Source of the DNA: Sphingomonas sp. SCN 67-18 | GTDB lineage: Bacteria > Pseudomonadota > Alphaproteobacteria > Sphingomonadales > Sphingomonadaceae | Assembly: GCF_001724715.1 (NCBI RefSeq) | Contig: NZ_MEFG01000014.1 | Coordinates: forward strand, 125,076 to 189,075 | Direction: 5' to 3' | DNA: 64,000 bases | Notes under the pieces: generated by a model | Databases searched by the model: none | What the model saw: only the letters and a program-made list of their open reading frames with translations | Told to the model about the DNA's origin: nothing | Part shown: piece after piece, positions 1-7,587 of the stretch | Layout: each line of letters begins with the position of its first letter | How positions within the stretch are numbered: position 1 is the stretch's first letter | Program-made: the position numbers and the translations under genes

Positions 1-1
1 C

Positions 2-637
2 TACAGCCTCAACGGCCAGCGTTGCACATCGTCCAGCCGGCTGCTGGTCCAGCGGTCGATCCACGACGCTTTCGTCGCCCGGCTGGCCGCGCGGGTGGCG
101 GCACTGAAGGTCGGCGATCCGCTGGACCCCGGCACCGAGATCGGCCCGCTGATCCACCCCCGCCACCGCGACAAGGTGCTCTCCTATGCGGAGATCGCAC
201 GGGCCGAGGGCGCGACGGTGGCGGTGGGCGGCGGCACGCATGGCGATGCCGGCACATTCGTCCAGCCGACATTGTTCACCGGCGCCAGCGCGACGATGCG
301 GATCGCGCGCGAGGAGATTTTCGGCCCGGTGCTGACCGTGATCCCGTTCGACGACGAGGCGGACGCCATCGCCCAGGCCAATGATGTCGATTATGGGCTG
401 GCCGGTTATCTGTGGACCGGCGATGTCGGCCGCGCCCACCGCGTCGCCCAGGCGATCGAGGCCGGGATGATCTGGGTCAATTCCGAAAATGTCCGCCACC
501 TGCCCACCCCCTTCGGCGGGATGAAGGCCAGCGGCATCGGCCGCGACGGCGGCGATTACAGCTTCGATTTCTACATGGAGACCAAGAATATCGCGGTCGC
601 GCTGGGCAGCCACAAGGTGCCGCGGCTGGGCGGCTGA
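2..637 (+). CDS. Aldehyde dehydrogenase, C-terminal part (HpaE-like), cut by window edge
   Basis: NAD(P)-dependent aldehyde dehydrogenase of which only the last 211 residues are present; the frame is open from base 2. The catalytic cysteine lies in the motif GQRCTSSSR (Cys codon at 23-25). The C-terminal part, with PFGGMKASGIGRDGG and an ending close to GSHKVPRLGG, resembles 5-carboxymethyl-2-hydroxymuconate semialdehyde dehydrogenase (HpaE), which oxidises a ring-cleavage semialdehyde. Its neighbours are extradiol dioxygenases, which fits that job. The exact substrate cannot be read from a fragment; a betaine- or generic aldehyde dehydrogenase remains possible. Confidence 0.85.
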   Translation, partial: YSLNGQRCTSSSRLLVQRSIHDAFVARLAARVAALKVGDPLDPGTEIGPLIHPRHRDKVLSYAEIARAEGATVAVGGGTHGDAGTFVQPTLFTGASATMRIAREEIFGPVLTVIPFDDEADAIAQANDVDYGLAGYLWTGDVGRAHRVAQAIEAGMIWVNSENVRHLPTPFGGMKASGIGRDGGDYSFDFYMETKNIAVALGSHKVPRLGG

Positions 638-642
638 CCCGG

Positions 643-1464
643 CTAGCCGATATTCATCACGCCCGCGAAGCCGCTGGTCGCGAAGATCGGGATCGGCTCG
701 CAGAACCATAAGTCGCCGGTCGCCCCTTCGCAGGCGCCGGCGACGCTGATCAGCGTGCGGATCTCGAACCCGCCCTGCCCGGCATCGCGCAGCGTGTCCT
801 CGTCGCTATAGTCGATCAGCGCGTCACGGTCGTTGCGGACCCAGCGGTCCAGGAAATCGCGGTCCCATGCCTCGTTGATCCGGCCGGAATTGGGCGTCGC
901 CGGCCAGTGCGATATGCCGCCGGTGCCGACCAGCGCGATCCGTTCTGGCACGGCGTCGCAGCCCCGGCGCAGCGCCTGGCCGAACGCATAGGCGCGGTGC
1001 AGCGGGGTCAGCGGCGGCCCCTGGCAATTGATGTTGGCCGGGATGATCGCAAGGTCGTAGCGCGGGGTGAGGAAATTCAGCGGCACCATGATGCCGTGGT
1101 CGAACTTCCATTCCTCGGCATAGGCGACATCCGCCAGCTCCATCGCTCCGGCGATGATCCGGCGCGACAGGTCCGGATTGCCGGGCACCGTGCGCCTGCC
1201 GATGCGCAGCCAGTCCGGATCCTCGATCGGCCCTTCATACTGGTCGGCCATACCGATGCAGTAAGCGGGCATGTTGTTCATGAAGAAATTGGCGAAATGC
1301 TCCGCCGCGACGACGATCAGCGCATCGGGCCGCGCGGCCTCCAGCGCCTGCCGCATCCGGTCCAGGCTGGCGAAGAAGGGATCGCGCACCGCCGGGTCGG
1401 CGCGGTCGGCGCGCGCCGTCATGCCGGGGCCGTGGCTCATGATACCGGCGAAGACCAGGCTCAT
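643..1464 (-). CDS. Class III extradiol ring-cleavage dioxygenase, LigB-type catalytic subunit
   Basis: Catalytic (beta) subunit of a LigAB-type Fe(II) extradiol dioxygenase, 273 residues. His11 (IMSHGPG), His56 (AEHFANF) and Glu234 (GGFEIRTL) fit the three iron ligands of the LigB fold. His186 in GTGGISHWP fits the catalytic base, and His123 is in the conserved FDHGIMVPL segment. The gene starts inside the stop of the LigA-like gene (ATGA overlap at 1461-1464), the usual coupled arrangement. The subunit is somewhat shorter than protocatechuate 4,5-dioxygenase LigB (about 300), so the substrate may be another catechol. It converges with the aldehyde dehydrogenase, which ends 5 bp away. Confidence 0.9.
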   Translation of the reverse strand: MSLVFAGIMSHGPGMTARADRADPAVRDPFFASLDRMRQALEAARPDALIVVAAEHFANFFMNNMPAYCIGMADQYEGPIEDPDWLRIGRRTVPGNPDLSRRIIAGAMELADVAYAEEWKFDHGIMVPLNFLTPRYDLAIIPANINCQGPPLTPLHRAYAFGQALRRGCDAVPERIALVGTGGISHWPATPNSGRINEAWDRDFLDRWVRNDRDALIDYSDEDTLRDAGQGGFEIRTLISVAGACEGATGDLWFCEPIPIFATSGFAGVMNIG

Positions 1465-1781
1465 ACCGCGCCTCCCCTGCCGCCATCCACGGCCGCATAG
1501 AGCCCGCCGCGCACCGGCCCATGTTCGGCCAGCCCGTCCTTCATCGCCTGGATATAATCATCCCAGGCAAGGCCGCGCCACGCCGCGAAATGCATCAGGA
1601 TCTGGCCGTTGACGCCCAATATGTAGAGCTTGCCGATATCGTCGGCGCGGATCGCCTCCGCTTCCTCCCCGGTCAGCCGGTAACGGCCGATCACCGCCTC
1701 GCGGTCCGCAGTGAAGGCGGCCTGCACGGCGGGATCGCGGTTCAGCTCGTAGATCAGCTTTTGCACCATATATAGGCTCAT
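1461..1781 (-). CDS. LigA-type small subunit of extradiol dioxygenase
   Basis: Small alpha subunit of 106 residues, all-helical, matching the LigA fold that caps the active site of LigB-type dioxygenases; features seen are MVQKLIYELNRDPAVQAAF, the acidic loop LTGEEAEAIRADD, then DIGKLYILGVNGQIL. It sits directly upstream of the LigB-like gene with a 4-bp overlap. It is shorter than LigA of protocatechuate 4,5-dioxygenase (about 139 residues) and nearer in size to the small subunits of other two-component members such as CarBa. Its promoter region holds the palindrome at 1801-1811, shared with the divergent DODA gene. Confidence 0.85.
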   Translation of the reverse strand: MSLYMVQKLIYELNRDPAVQAAFTADREAVIGRYRLTGEEAEAIRADDIGKLYILGVNGQILMHFAAWRGLAWDDYIQAMKDGLAEHGPVRGGLYAAVDGGRGGAV

Positions 1782-1800
1782 CGCCCGGATCGCTTTTTAA

Positions 1801-1811
1801 TTAACATGTTA
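1801..1811. promoter_or_regulatory. Palindrome TTAACATGTTA, putative operator between ligA-like and DODA genes
   Basis: The bases TAACATGTTA at 1802-1811 form a perfect 10-bp inverted repeat in the 75-bp gap between divergent genes. The same 11-mer recurs at 2678-2688 before the amine oxidase gene. An AT-rich palindrome stands out in this GC-rich sequence and is of the kind bound by MarR-type dimers. No regulator gene is inside the window, so the binding protein is unknown. Confidence 0.55.
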
Positions 1812-1859
1812 TATATTTGTAACGCGACAGGACCGGCCCGGCAAGCGAGGAGGACAATG

Positions 1860-2645
1860 ATGACGACACGGCCCGCCCCGGCGCTGTTCCTCGGCCACGG
1901 TTCGCCGATGAATGCGCTTTCGGACAATGGTTTTACAAGGGCCTGGCGCGGGCTGAGCGATCGCATCGGCAAGCCCGCAGCCATATTGTGCATATCGGCG
2001 CACTGGGAGACGAAGGGCACGCTGGTCACCGCCGCACAGTCGCCGCGCACCATCCACGATTTCTACAATTTCCCGCCCGCGCTTTATGCCATGCGCTATC
2101 CCGCGCCGGGATCACCGGCGCTGGCGAAGCGGATCGAGGCGATGCTCGCCCCCCATGCCCGCGCCGATCTGGACAGCTGGGGGCTGGACCATGGCGCGTG
2201 GAGCGTGCTCGCCTTCCTCTATCCCGAAGCCGACGTGCCGGTGCTGCAACTGAGCATGGACATCCGCCGCACGCCGCCGGAGCATCTCGCCATCGGCCGG
2301 GCGCTGGCCTCGCTGAGGGATGAAGGCGTGATGATCCTGGGCAGCGGCAATATCGTCCACAATCTGCGCGTGCCGCGCGGGCCGGACGTGCCGACGCCGG
2401 ATTGGGCCCGCCGCTTCGACGCGGGGGTGACGCGCGCCGTGCTGGCCGGGGAACGCGAAGCGCTGGCCGATCCGGCGGCCATCGATGCGGAATGGCGCAT
2501 GGCGGTGCCGGAGGCTGAGCATTATCTGCCGCTGCTCTACGTGATGGGTGCGGCCCGCCCCGAAGACGCGGTGGAAGTGCCGGTTTGCGACGTTCAGGGC
2601 GGCATTGCGATGACCAGCTTCGCCTTCGGCCTGCCGCCGGCGTGA
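1860..2645 (+). CDS. DODA-type extradiol aromatic ring-opening dioxygenase
   Basis: 261-residue member of the LigB-superfamily 4,5-DOPA extradiol dioxygenase (DODA/YgiD) group, which open catecholic rings such as DOPA. Metal-site motifs seen in order are FLGHGSPMNAL near the start, ISAHWET, LDHGAWSVL and GSGNIVHNL. An AGGAGG ribosome site at 1848-1853 lies 6 bp before the ATG at 1860; the adjacent ATG at 1857 is also in frame but too close. It is divergent from the LigAB-like pair and 75 bp before the amine oxidase, suggesting a joint role in catechol or aromatic-amine breakdown. Confidence 0.88.
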   Translation: MTTRPAPALFLGHGSPMNALSDNGFTRAWRGLSDRIGKPAAILCISAHWETKGTLVTAAQSPRTIHDFYNFPPALYAMRYPAPGSPALAKRIEAMLAPHARADLDSWGLDHGAWSVLAFLYPEADVPVLQLSMDIRRTPPEHLAIGRALASLRDEGVMILGSGNIVHNLRVPRGPDVPTPDWARRFDAGVTRAVLAGEREALADPAAIDAEWRMAVPEAEHYLPLLYVMGAARPEDAVEVPVCDVQGGIAMTSFAFGLPPA

Positions 2646-2650
2646 CGGCC

Positions 2651-2670
2651 GGGCAAGGATGGTCTTGCCC
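2651..2670 (+). terminator. Weak hairpin after DODA gene
   Basis: GGGCAAG (2651-2657) pairs with CTTGCCC (2664-2670) around a 6-base loop, five bases after the DODA stop. No T-run follows, only the AT-rich GATAAATTTA, so this is at best a weak terminator or an attenuator before the amine oxidase gene. Confidence 0.4.
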
Positions 2671-2677
2671 GATAAAT

Positions 2678-2689
2678 TTAACATGTTAA
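2678..2689. promoter_or_regulatory. Perfect palindrome TTAACATGTTAA upstream of the amine oxidase gene
   Basis: A perfect 12-bp inverted repeat 31 bp before the start codon of the amine oxidase gene. It shares 11 bases with the site at 1801-1811, which points to one regulator controlling both promoters. Confidence 0.6.
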
Positions 2690-2720
2690 TGATATCGCGC
2701 CATCAGGGAGGATATCCGCC

Positions 2721-4697
2721 ATGCGTTCGAACAGCTCTGTCCTGGCTCTTGCCGCCGGCCTGTGCCTTTCCGCCGCCGCGCCGGCCTTTGCCGCGGACGC
2801 GCCCAGCCACCCGCTGGACGCGCTGACCGCCGGGGAAATCGACGCCGCCGTCGCGATATTGCGCGCCGCGCACAAGGTGGATGACGCCAGCCGCTTCCCC
2901 GGCATCAGCCTGGTGGAAAACAGCAAGGAATCGGTGCTGGCCTGGCAGCCGGGCCAGCCGTTCGAGCGCCACGCCCGCGCTACCTTCACCGACAAGGGCC
3001 GACTGTACGAGGCGCGCGTCAACCTGACCGCCGGCACGATCGACGAGGTAAAGGAGATCAAGGACCGCCAGCCGCTGATCCTGTTCGAGGAATTTCTCGG
3101 CGCCAGCGAGGTGGTGAAGCAGGACAAGCGCTGGCAGGCCGCGATGCGCAAGCGCGGCTATACGCGCTATGACGATATCGTCTGCGCGCCGCTCACCGTC
3201 GGCCCGGTGATCGACCCGAAATTCGGCACGATGCGCCTGCTTAACGTCCCCTGTTTCGACCGGGCCGGGGCGACCAACCATATTTACGGCCGACCGATCG
3301 AAAACCTGATGGCGGTGGTCGACGTCGCCGGGCGCAAGGTGCTGGAGGTGATCGACCTGGGCGTCGTGCCGATCCCGGCGGAGGTGCCCAATGTCGCCTA
3401 TGACGCCGCAACCAGCAGCCGCGCCGGCGTGAAGCCGGTGCAGATCGTATCGCCCGGGGGCGATAATTTCACGATCAGCGGATCGTCCGTCGCGTGGGAC
3501 AAATGGAATTTCCACCTGCGCGTCGACAAGCGCGTGGGGCCGATCATCTCGCGCGTCACCTGGCGCGACGGGGCGGAGACGCGGCAGGTCGCCTATCAGA
3601 TCAACACCTCCGAAATGTTCGTCCCCTATATGGATCCCCGGCAGAACTGGGCCTACCGCGCCTATATGGACGTGGGCGAATATGGCTTCGGCGCGCTGTC
3701 CTCTCCGCTCAAGCCGGGATCGGACTGCCCCGCCAACGCCCATTATCTGGATGCGGTGATTTCCGACGATCATGGCAGGCCGATCACGCTGAAGAATGTC
3801 GTGTGCGTGTTCGAGCGCGCCACCGGAAACCCGCTGTGGCGGCATTATGAGGTGTTCACCGAATCGCTGGAAAGCCGGCCGGACGTGGAACTGGTCGTCC
3901 GCATGGCGCCCGAAGTCGGCAATTACGACTATCTGCTCGATTTCACGTTCAACCGCGCGGGCGAGATCGAGGTCAAGGCCGGCGCCTATGGCATCGACGC
4001 CACCAAGGCGGTCGCATCCAGGACGATGGCCGACAAGCTGGCGAAGGACGATACCGCATATGGCACGCTGATCGCGCCCAATCTGGTCGGCGTGAACCAC
4101 GACCATTATATGAGCTTCCGGGTCGATCTGGACGTGGACGGGCAGAACAACCGGCTGGTCAAGGACCGCTTCGTCACCCGCACCCTGACCGACAACCCCC
4201 AGCGCCGCAGCCTGTGGCAGGTGGAAAGCGCCCCGGTGGCGCGCGAGCAGGCCTTTCCGCCCGCGCATGAATCCGCCTGGCTGCGGGTGGAAAGCGCCGG
4301 CCGCCACAACGCCATGGCCAATCCGACCAGCTACCAGTTCGCGCCGGGCCATGCCGATCTGTCGATCCTGGCGGAGGACGAGCCGCTGCAACAGCGCGCG
4401 AGCTTTGCCACCATGCCGCTGTGGGTGACGCGCTATCACCCGAATGAGCTTTATGCGTCGGGCGTCTACCCCAACCAGAACCGCGCCATCGAGGGCCTGC
4501 CCGCCTTCGTCGCGGACCAGGAGCCGATCGAGAATCAGGACATCGTGCTGTGGTACACGCTCGGTTTCCGCCACCAGACCCGGGCCGAAGACTGGCCGGT
4601 GATGCCGGGCCTGTGGCACGGCTTCAAGCTGCGCCCGTTCAACTTCTTCGATCGCAATCCGGGCATCGACATGGCCGAAGGCGCCGTCGCGCCCTGA
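2721..4697 (+). CDS. tynA: Copper-containing primary-amine oxidase, secreted
   Basis: Quinoprotein that oxidises primary amines to aldehydes with release of ammonia and hydrogen peroxide in the periplasm. The 658-residue precursor begins with a Sec signal peptide ending AFA-AD near residue 24. Tyr402 in VGNYDYLL matches the residue converted to topaquinone. The pair NHDHY plus a later His in LGFRHQTRAEDWPVMPG fit the copper ligands, and AYMDVGEYG carries the likely catalytic-base Asp. GGGAGGA precedes the ATG. With the aldehyde dehydrogenase and the ring-cleavage enzymes it would feed arylalkylamines such as tyramine or phenylethylamine into catabolism; that link is inference. Confidence 0.95.
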   Translation: MRSNSSVLALAAGLCLSAAAPAFAADAPSHPLDALTAGEIDAAVAILRAAHKVDDASRFPGISLVENSKESVLAWQPGQPFERHARATFTDKGRLYEARVNLTAGTIDEVKEIKDRQPLILFEEFLGASEVVKQDKRWQAAMRKRGYTRYDDIVCAPLTVGPVIDPKFGTMRLLNVPCFDRAGATNHIYGRPIENLMAVVDVAGRKVLEVIDLGVVPIPAEVPNVAYDAATSSRAGVKPVQIVSPGGDNFTISGSSVAWDKWNFHLRVDKRVGPIISRVTWRDGAETRQVAYQINTSEMFVPYMDPRQNWAYRAYMDVGEYGFGALSSPLKPGSDCPANAHYLDAVISDDHGRPITLKNVVCVFERATGNPLWRHYEVFTESLESRPDVELVVRMAPEVGNYDYLLDFTFNRAGEIEVKAGAYGIDATKAVASRTMADKLAKDDTAYGTLIAPNLVGVNHDHYMSFRVDLDVDGQNNRLVKDRFVTRTLTDNPQRRSLWQVESAPVAREQAFPPAHESAWLRVESAGRHNAMANPTSYQFAPGHADLSILAEDEPLQQRASFATMPLWVTRYHPNELYASGVYPNQNRAIEGLPAFVADQEPIENQDIVLWYTLGFRHQTRAEDWPVMPGLWHGFKLRPFNFFDRNPGIDMAEGAVAP

Positions 4698-4703
4698 GCC
4701 GGG

Positions 4704-5717
4704 TCAGGCGAACAGGCCAGTCACCGTCGCGATCCAGTAGAAGCCAGCGCCGATCAGCGCCGCCGCGGGCAGGGTGACGACCCAGGCCACGACGATGCTG
4801 CTCGCCACGTTCCAGCGCACGGCGGACAGGCGCCGCGACGCGCCGACGCCCACGATGGCCCCGGTAATGGTGTGGGTGGTGGACACGGGAATGCCCATCG
4901 CCGTCGCCGTGAACAGGGTGATCGCCCCGCCGGTTTCCGCGCAGAAACCCTGCGCCGGGGTGAGCCGCGTGATCTTCGATCCCATCGTCTGGACGATCTT
5001 CCAGCCGCCGAACAGCGTGCCCAGCGCCATCGCCGCCTGGCATGAGATCACCACCCAGAAGGGCACGTGGAAGCCGCCGCTCAACATGCCCTGCGAATAG
5101 AGCAGCACGGCGATGATCCCCATCGTCTTCTGCGCGTCGTTGCCGCCATGGCCCAGCGAATAGAGCGACGCGGAGACGAGCTGGAGCTTGCGGAAGCTCT
5201 TGTCCGCGAAACGCGGCGTCGCCCGCGCGAACAGCCATGAAATGAGCAGCACCAGCAGCAGCGCCAGCACCAGCCCCACCGCCGGCGACAGCACGATCGC
5301 CGCCGACGTCTTGATGACGCCGCTCCACACCACCACCGGCAGCCCCGCTTTGGCGATGCCGGCCCCCAGCAATCCGCCGATCAGCGCGTGGCTGCTGCTG
5401 GACGGGATGCCCAGCGCCCAGGTGATCAGGTTCCAGCTGATCGCGCCCATCAGCGCGCCGAAAATCACCGCCGCGTCGATAACGTCCGCCGCGACGATCC
5501 CCTTGCCCACCGTTTCCGCGACATGCAGCCCGAAGAACAGGAAGGCGATGAAGTTGAACCCCGCCGCCCATGCCACCGCGAATTGCGGGCGCAGTACGCG
5601 GGTGGACACGATGGTGGCGATGGAATTGGCCGCGTCGTGCAGCCCGTTCAGGAAATCGAAGACCAGCGCGACGCCGATCAGGCCGATCAGCAGCGGCAGC
5701 GATAATGTGGCGTCCAT
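4704..5717 (-). CDS. Inorganic phosphate transporter, PiT family
   Basis: Low-affinity phosphate/metal-phosphate symporter of the inner membrane, 337 residues and about ten hydrophobic segments. Both halves of the family signature are visible: GLHDAANSIATIVSTRVL near the N-terminus and GHGGNDAQKTMGI in the second half. It lies 22 bp after the DUF47 gene on the same strand. PiT transporters are very often paired with a DUF47 (PhoU-like) protein that modulates them. It converges with the amine oxidase gene at a 6-bp gap. Confidence 0.93.
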   Translation of the reverse strand: MDATLSLPLLIGLIGVALVFDFLNGLHDAANSIATIVSTRVLRPQFAVAWAAGFNFIAFLFFGLHVAETVGKGIVAADVIDAAVIFGALMGAISWNLITWALGIPSSSSHALIGGLLGAGIAKAGLPVVVWSGVIKTSAAIVLSPAVGLVLALLLVLLISWLFARATPRFADKSFRKLQLVSASLYSLGHGGNDAQKTMGIIAVLLYSQGMLSGGFHVPFWVVISCQAAMALGTLFGGWKIVQTMGSKITRLTPAQGFCAETGGAITLFTATAMGIPVSTTHTITGAIVGVGASRRLSAVRWNVASSIVVAWVVTLPAAALIGAGFYWIATVTGLFA

Positions 5718-5739
5718 TCCGGGTCGTTCCAGCCGCTGG

Positions 5740-6381
5740 TCAGGCGTGGTCGATCACGAGACCCTGGATCTCGTTGGCGACGTCCTCGAACCGGTCGACC
5801 ACCTTTTCCAGATGCCCGTAAATCTCGCGCCCGATGACGAAGGACATCGGGTCCGCATCGCCCTGCGCCTTGAACAGCGCCTTCAGCCCGGCATCGCAGA
5901 TATCGTCGGCATGGCCTTCCAGGCGGACCAGCCGCTCGGTCAGCTCGTGCAGCCGGTTGCTGTTGTTGCCCAGCGAACGGAGCAGCGGAATCGCCTCCGC
6001 CGTGATCCGCGCCGCCTCGACGATGATGCCGCTCATGTCGCTCATCTGCGGCGGGAATTCGGTCACTTCATATAGGGTTATGGTCTTGGCCGCATGGTTC
6101 ATCTGGTCGATGGCGTCGTCCATCACGCCGATCAGGTCGGTGATGGCGCTGCGGTCGAACGGGGTGATGAAGGTGCGGCGCACATCCTGCAGCACTTCGC
6201 GGATGATGTCGTCCGCCTCATGCTCGCGGTCCTGGATCTCCTTGCTGTAGGACGCGATGGTGTCGCCGCCCTGCAGCAGCCGCGCCAGCGCGTCCGCGCC
6301 GCCCACCAGCGTCGCCGCATGCGCCTCGAACAATTCGAAAAAACGCCCCTGCTTCGGCATCAATGCCTGGAACCACCGCAA
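5740..6381 (-). CDS. DUF47 family PhoU-like protein
   Basis: All-helical PhoU-like protein of 213 residues, the usual partner of PiT phosphate transporters. The chosen start is a TTG at 6381 preceded by AAAGGA at 6391-6396 (9-bp spacing), giving RWFQALMPKQGRFFELFEAHA, which is how homologues begin. Conserved acidic helices are DREHEADDIIREV and ERLVRLEGHADDI. Its reading frame is open upstream into a NUDIX domain without a stop (see the longer entry), so it may also exist as the C-terminal half of a fusion. Confidence 0.85.
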   Translation of the reverse strand: MRWFQALMPKQGRFFELFEAHAATLVGGADALARLLQGGDTIASYSKEIQDREHEADDIIREVLQDVRRTFITPFDRSAITDLIGVMDDAIDQMNHAAKTITLYEVTEFPPQMSDMSGIIVEAARITAEAIPLLRSLGNNSNRLHELTERLVRLEGHADDICDAGLKALFKAQGDADPMSFVIGREIYGHLEKVVDRFEDVANEIQGLVIDHA

Positions 6382-6975
6382 AATCGCTATCCTTTCGCCC
6401 CCGCGATCGCGGACCCATAGCAAGGCGCTCTGGGCAAGCCCAGCGGTCTTTGGGGGTTCGCGAAACCCGGCGATCATCGCCTTCAATTCCGGTTCCCTGA
6501 CCGCCTCGGCCGCCTCGGCAAGGTCGAACCAGCGGGTGTCGCGCTCATGCCGTTCGGGCCAGTCGCCGAACTGGCTGAGCACGGCCAGCGGAAACACGTC
6601 CACCCTCGCCGGCTCGGACGGCCGGCGGCGGTGATGCTTCTGATATTGGTAGGCGCCAAGCGCGGTCGGGCAGGGAATGCCGGAAATGCCGGCTTCCTCG
6701 AACGCCTCGTGCGCGGCGGCCTGATGCGGGTCCAGCCCGCGAATGGGATTGCCCTTGGGAATGATCCAGCGGCGGGTATCGCGCGAGGTGATCAGCAGCA
6801 CCTTGGCGGATCCGTCCGGCTCGATGCGATAGGGAAGGGCGGCGACCTGTTTTATTTTCTCGGCTCCTGCCGCAACGCGCGGCGCAATCCCTCCTGCATC
6901 ATCCGCGGGATAAGCGGAAGGGGCAGATGATTGACCCGCGCCGGCTGTGTCCCCAGGGTGACAGCCGTCAGCCAT
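5740..6975 (-). CDS. NUDIX hydrolase domain in one open frame with DUF47
   Basis: The frame holding DUF47 stays open upstream and encodes a NUDIX hydrolase domain of about 140 residues (roughly 6460-6870). Its NUDIX box begins GNPIRGLDPHQAAAHEAFEE and continues AGI: the core EAFEEAG is present, but the usual first Glu is Leu and the Arg of REUxEE is His. A 27-residue stretch joins it to DUF47. The only in-frame ATG is at 6975, with no clear ribosome site; the real start could lie nearer 6890. Either this is a 411-residue fusion, or a NUDIX gene lost its stop and DUF47 is made from the internal TTG. Sequencing error is a third option. Confidence 0.6.
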   Translation of the reverse strand: MADGCHPGDTAGAGQSSAPSAYPADDAGGIAPRVAAGAEKIKQVAALPYRIEPDGSAKVLLITSRDTRRWIIPKGNPIRGLDPHQAAAHEAFEEAGISGIPCPTALGAYQYQKHHRRRPSEPARVDVFPLAVLSQFGDWPERHERDTRWFDLAEAAEAVREPELKAMIAGFREPPKTAGLAQSALLWVRDRGGERIAILRWFQALMPKQGRFFELFEAHAATLVGGADALARLLQGGDTIASYSKEIQDREHEADDIIREVLQDVRRTFITPFDRSAITDLIGVMDDAIDQMNHAAKTITLYEVTEFPPQMSDMSGIIVEAARITAEAIPLLRSLGNNSNRLHELTERLVRLEGHADDICDAGLKALFKAQGDADPMSFVIGREIYGHLEKVVDRFEDVANEIQGLVIDHA

Positions 6976-6990
6976 GGAAGGACGATCGAT

Positions 6991-7587
6991 ATGCGCGTGC
7001 TCGGCGCGATCCTGGCCGGGGGAAAATCGACCCGCTTCGGCGCCGACAAGGCCGCCGCGCTGGTCGACGGCCGCGCGCTGCTCGATCATGTCGCAGACGC
7101 GCTGGCGGCGCAGACGGATGCGCTGCTGCTCTTCGGCCGCGCCTGGCCGGGGCTGACCGGCATCGCTGACCGTCCCGCGCCGGACCTGGGGCCGCTGGGC
7201 GGCCTGTGCGCGGCGCTGCGCCACGCAGCCGATGCGGGGTACGGCCATGTGCTGACCGCCGGATGCGACGTGCTGCCGGTGCCGCCCGCGCTGCGTGAGA
7301 CGCTGTCCGGACAGGGCGCCGCCATCGTCGCCGGCCAGCCGCTGTTCGGCTGGTGGCCCGCCGGGCTGGCCGACCTGCTCGACGCGCATCTGGCGAAGGG
7401 CGCGGACCGTTCGATCCGCGGCTGGGTGGCCGCGTGCGGCGCGCGGGTGGTGGCCATCGACACGCCGCTCGCCAACCTCAACACCCCCGCCGATCTGGCG
7501 GATTATCTGCGGCTCAGAACAGCACCGCGCCAAAGCGCAGGCCCACCACCAGCGCATCCGCCCGGCCCGCCGCCCAGCCGGGATTGA
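6991..7587 (+). CDS. mobA: Molybdenum cofactor guanylyltransferase MobA-like
   Basis: Nucleotidyltransferase of 198 residues that would attach GMP to molybdopterin to make the bis-MGD cofactor. The N-terminal motif AILAGGKSTRFGADKA matches the GTP-binding LAGGxSxRMGxDK signature; CDVLPV carries the metal-binding Asp. The end NLNTPADLADYL is typical of the family. GGAAGGA lies 8 bp before the ATG. The last ~25 residues are Pro-rich and overlap the convergent porin gene by 74 bp. It is divergent from the NUDIX frame. Confidence 0.85.
   Translation: MRVLGAILAGGKSTRFGADKAAALVDGRALLDHVADALAAQTDALLLFGRAWPGLTGIADRPAPDLGPLGGLCAALRHAADAGYGHVLTAGCDVLPVPPALRETLSGQGAAIVAGQPLFGWWPAGLADLLDAHLAKGADRSIRGWVAACGARVVAIDTPLANLNTPADLADYLRLRTAPRQSAGPPPAHPPGPPPSRD

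Noticed and set aside
2703..4619. 638-codon open frame opposite the amine oxidase gene
   Set aside because: Composition typical of antisense frames; the plus-strand enzyme has all catalytic residues.
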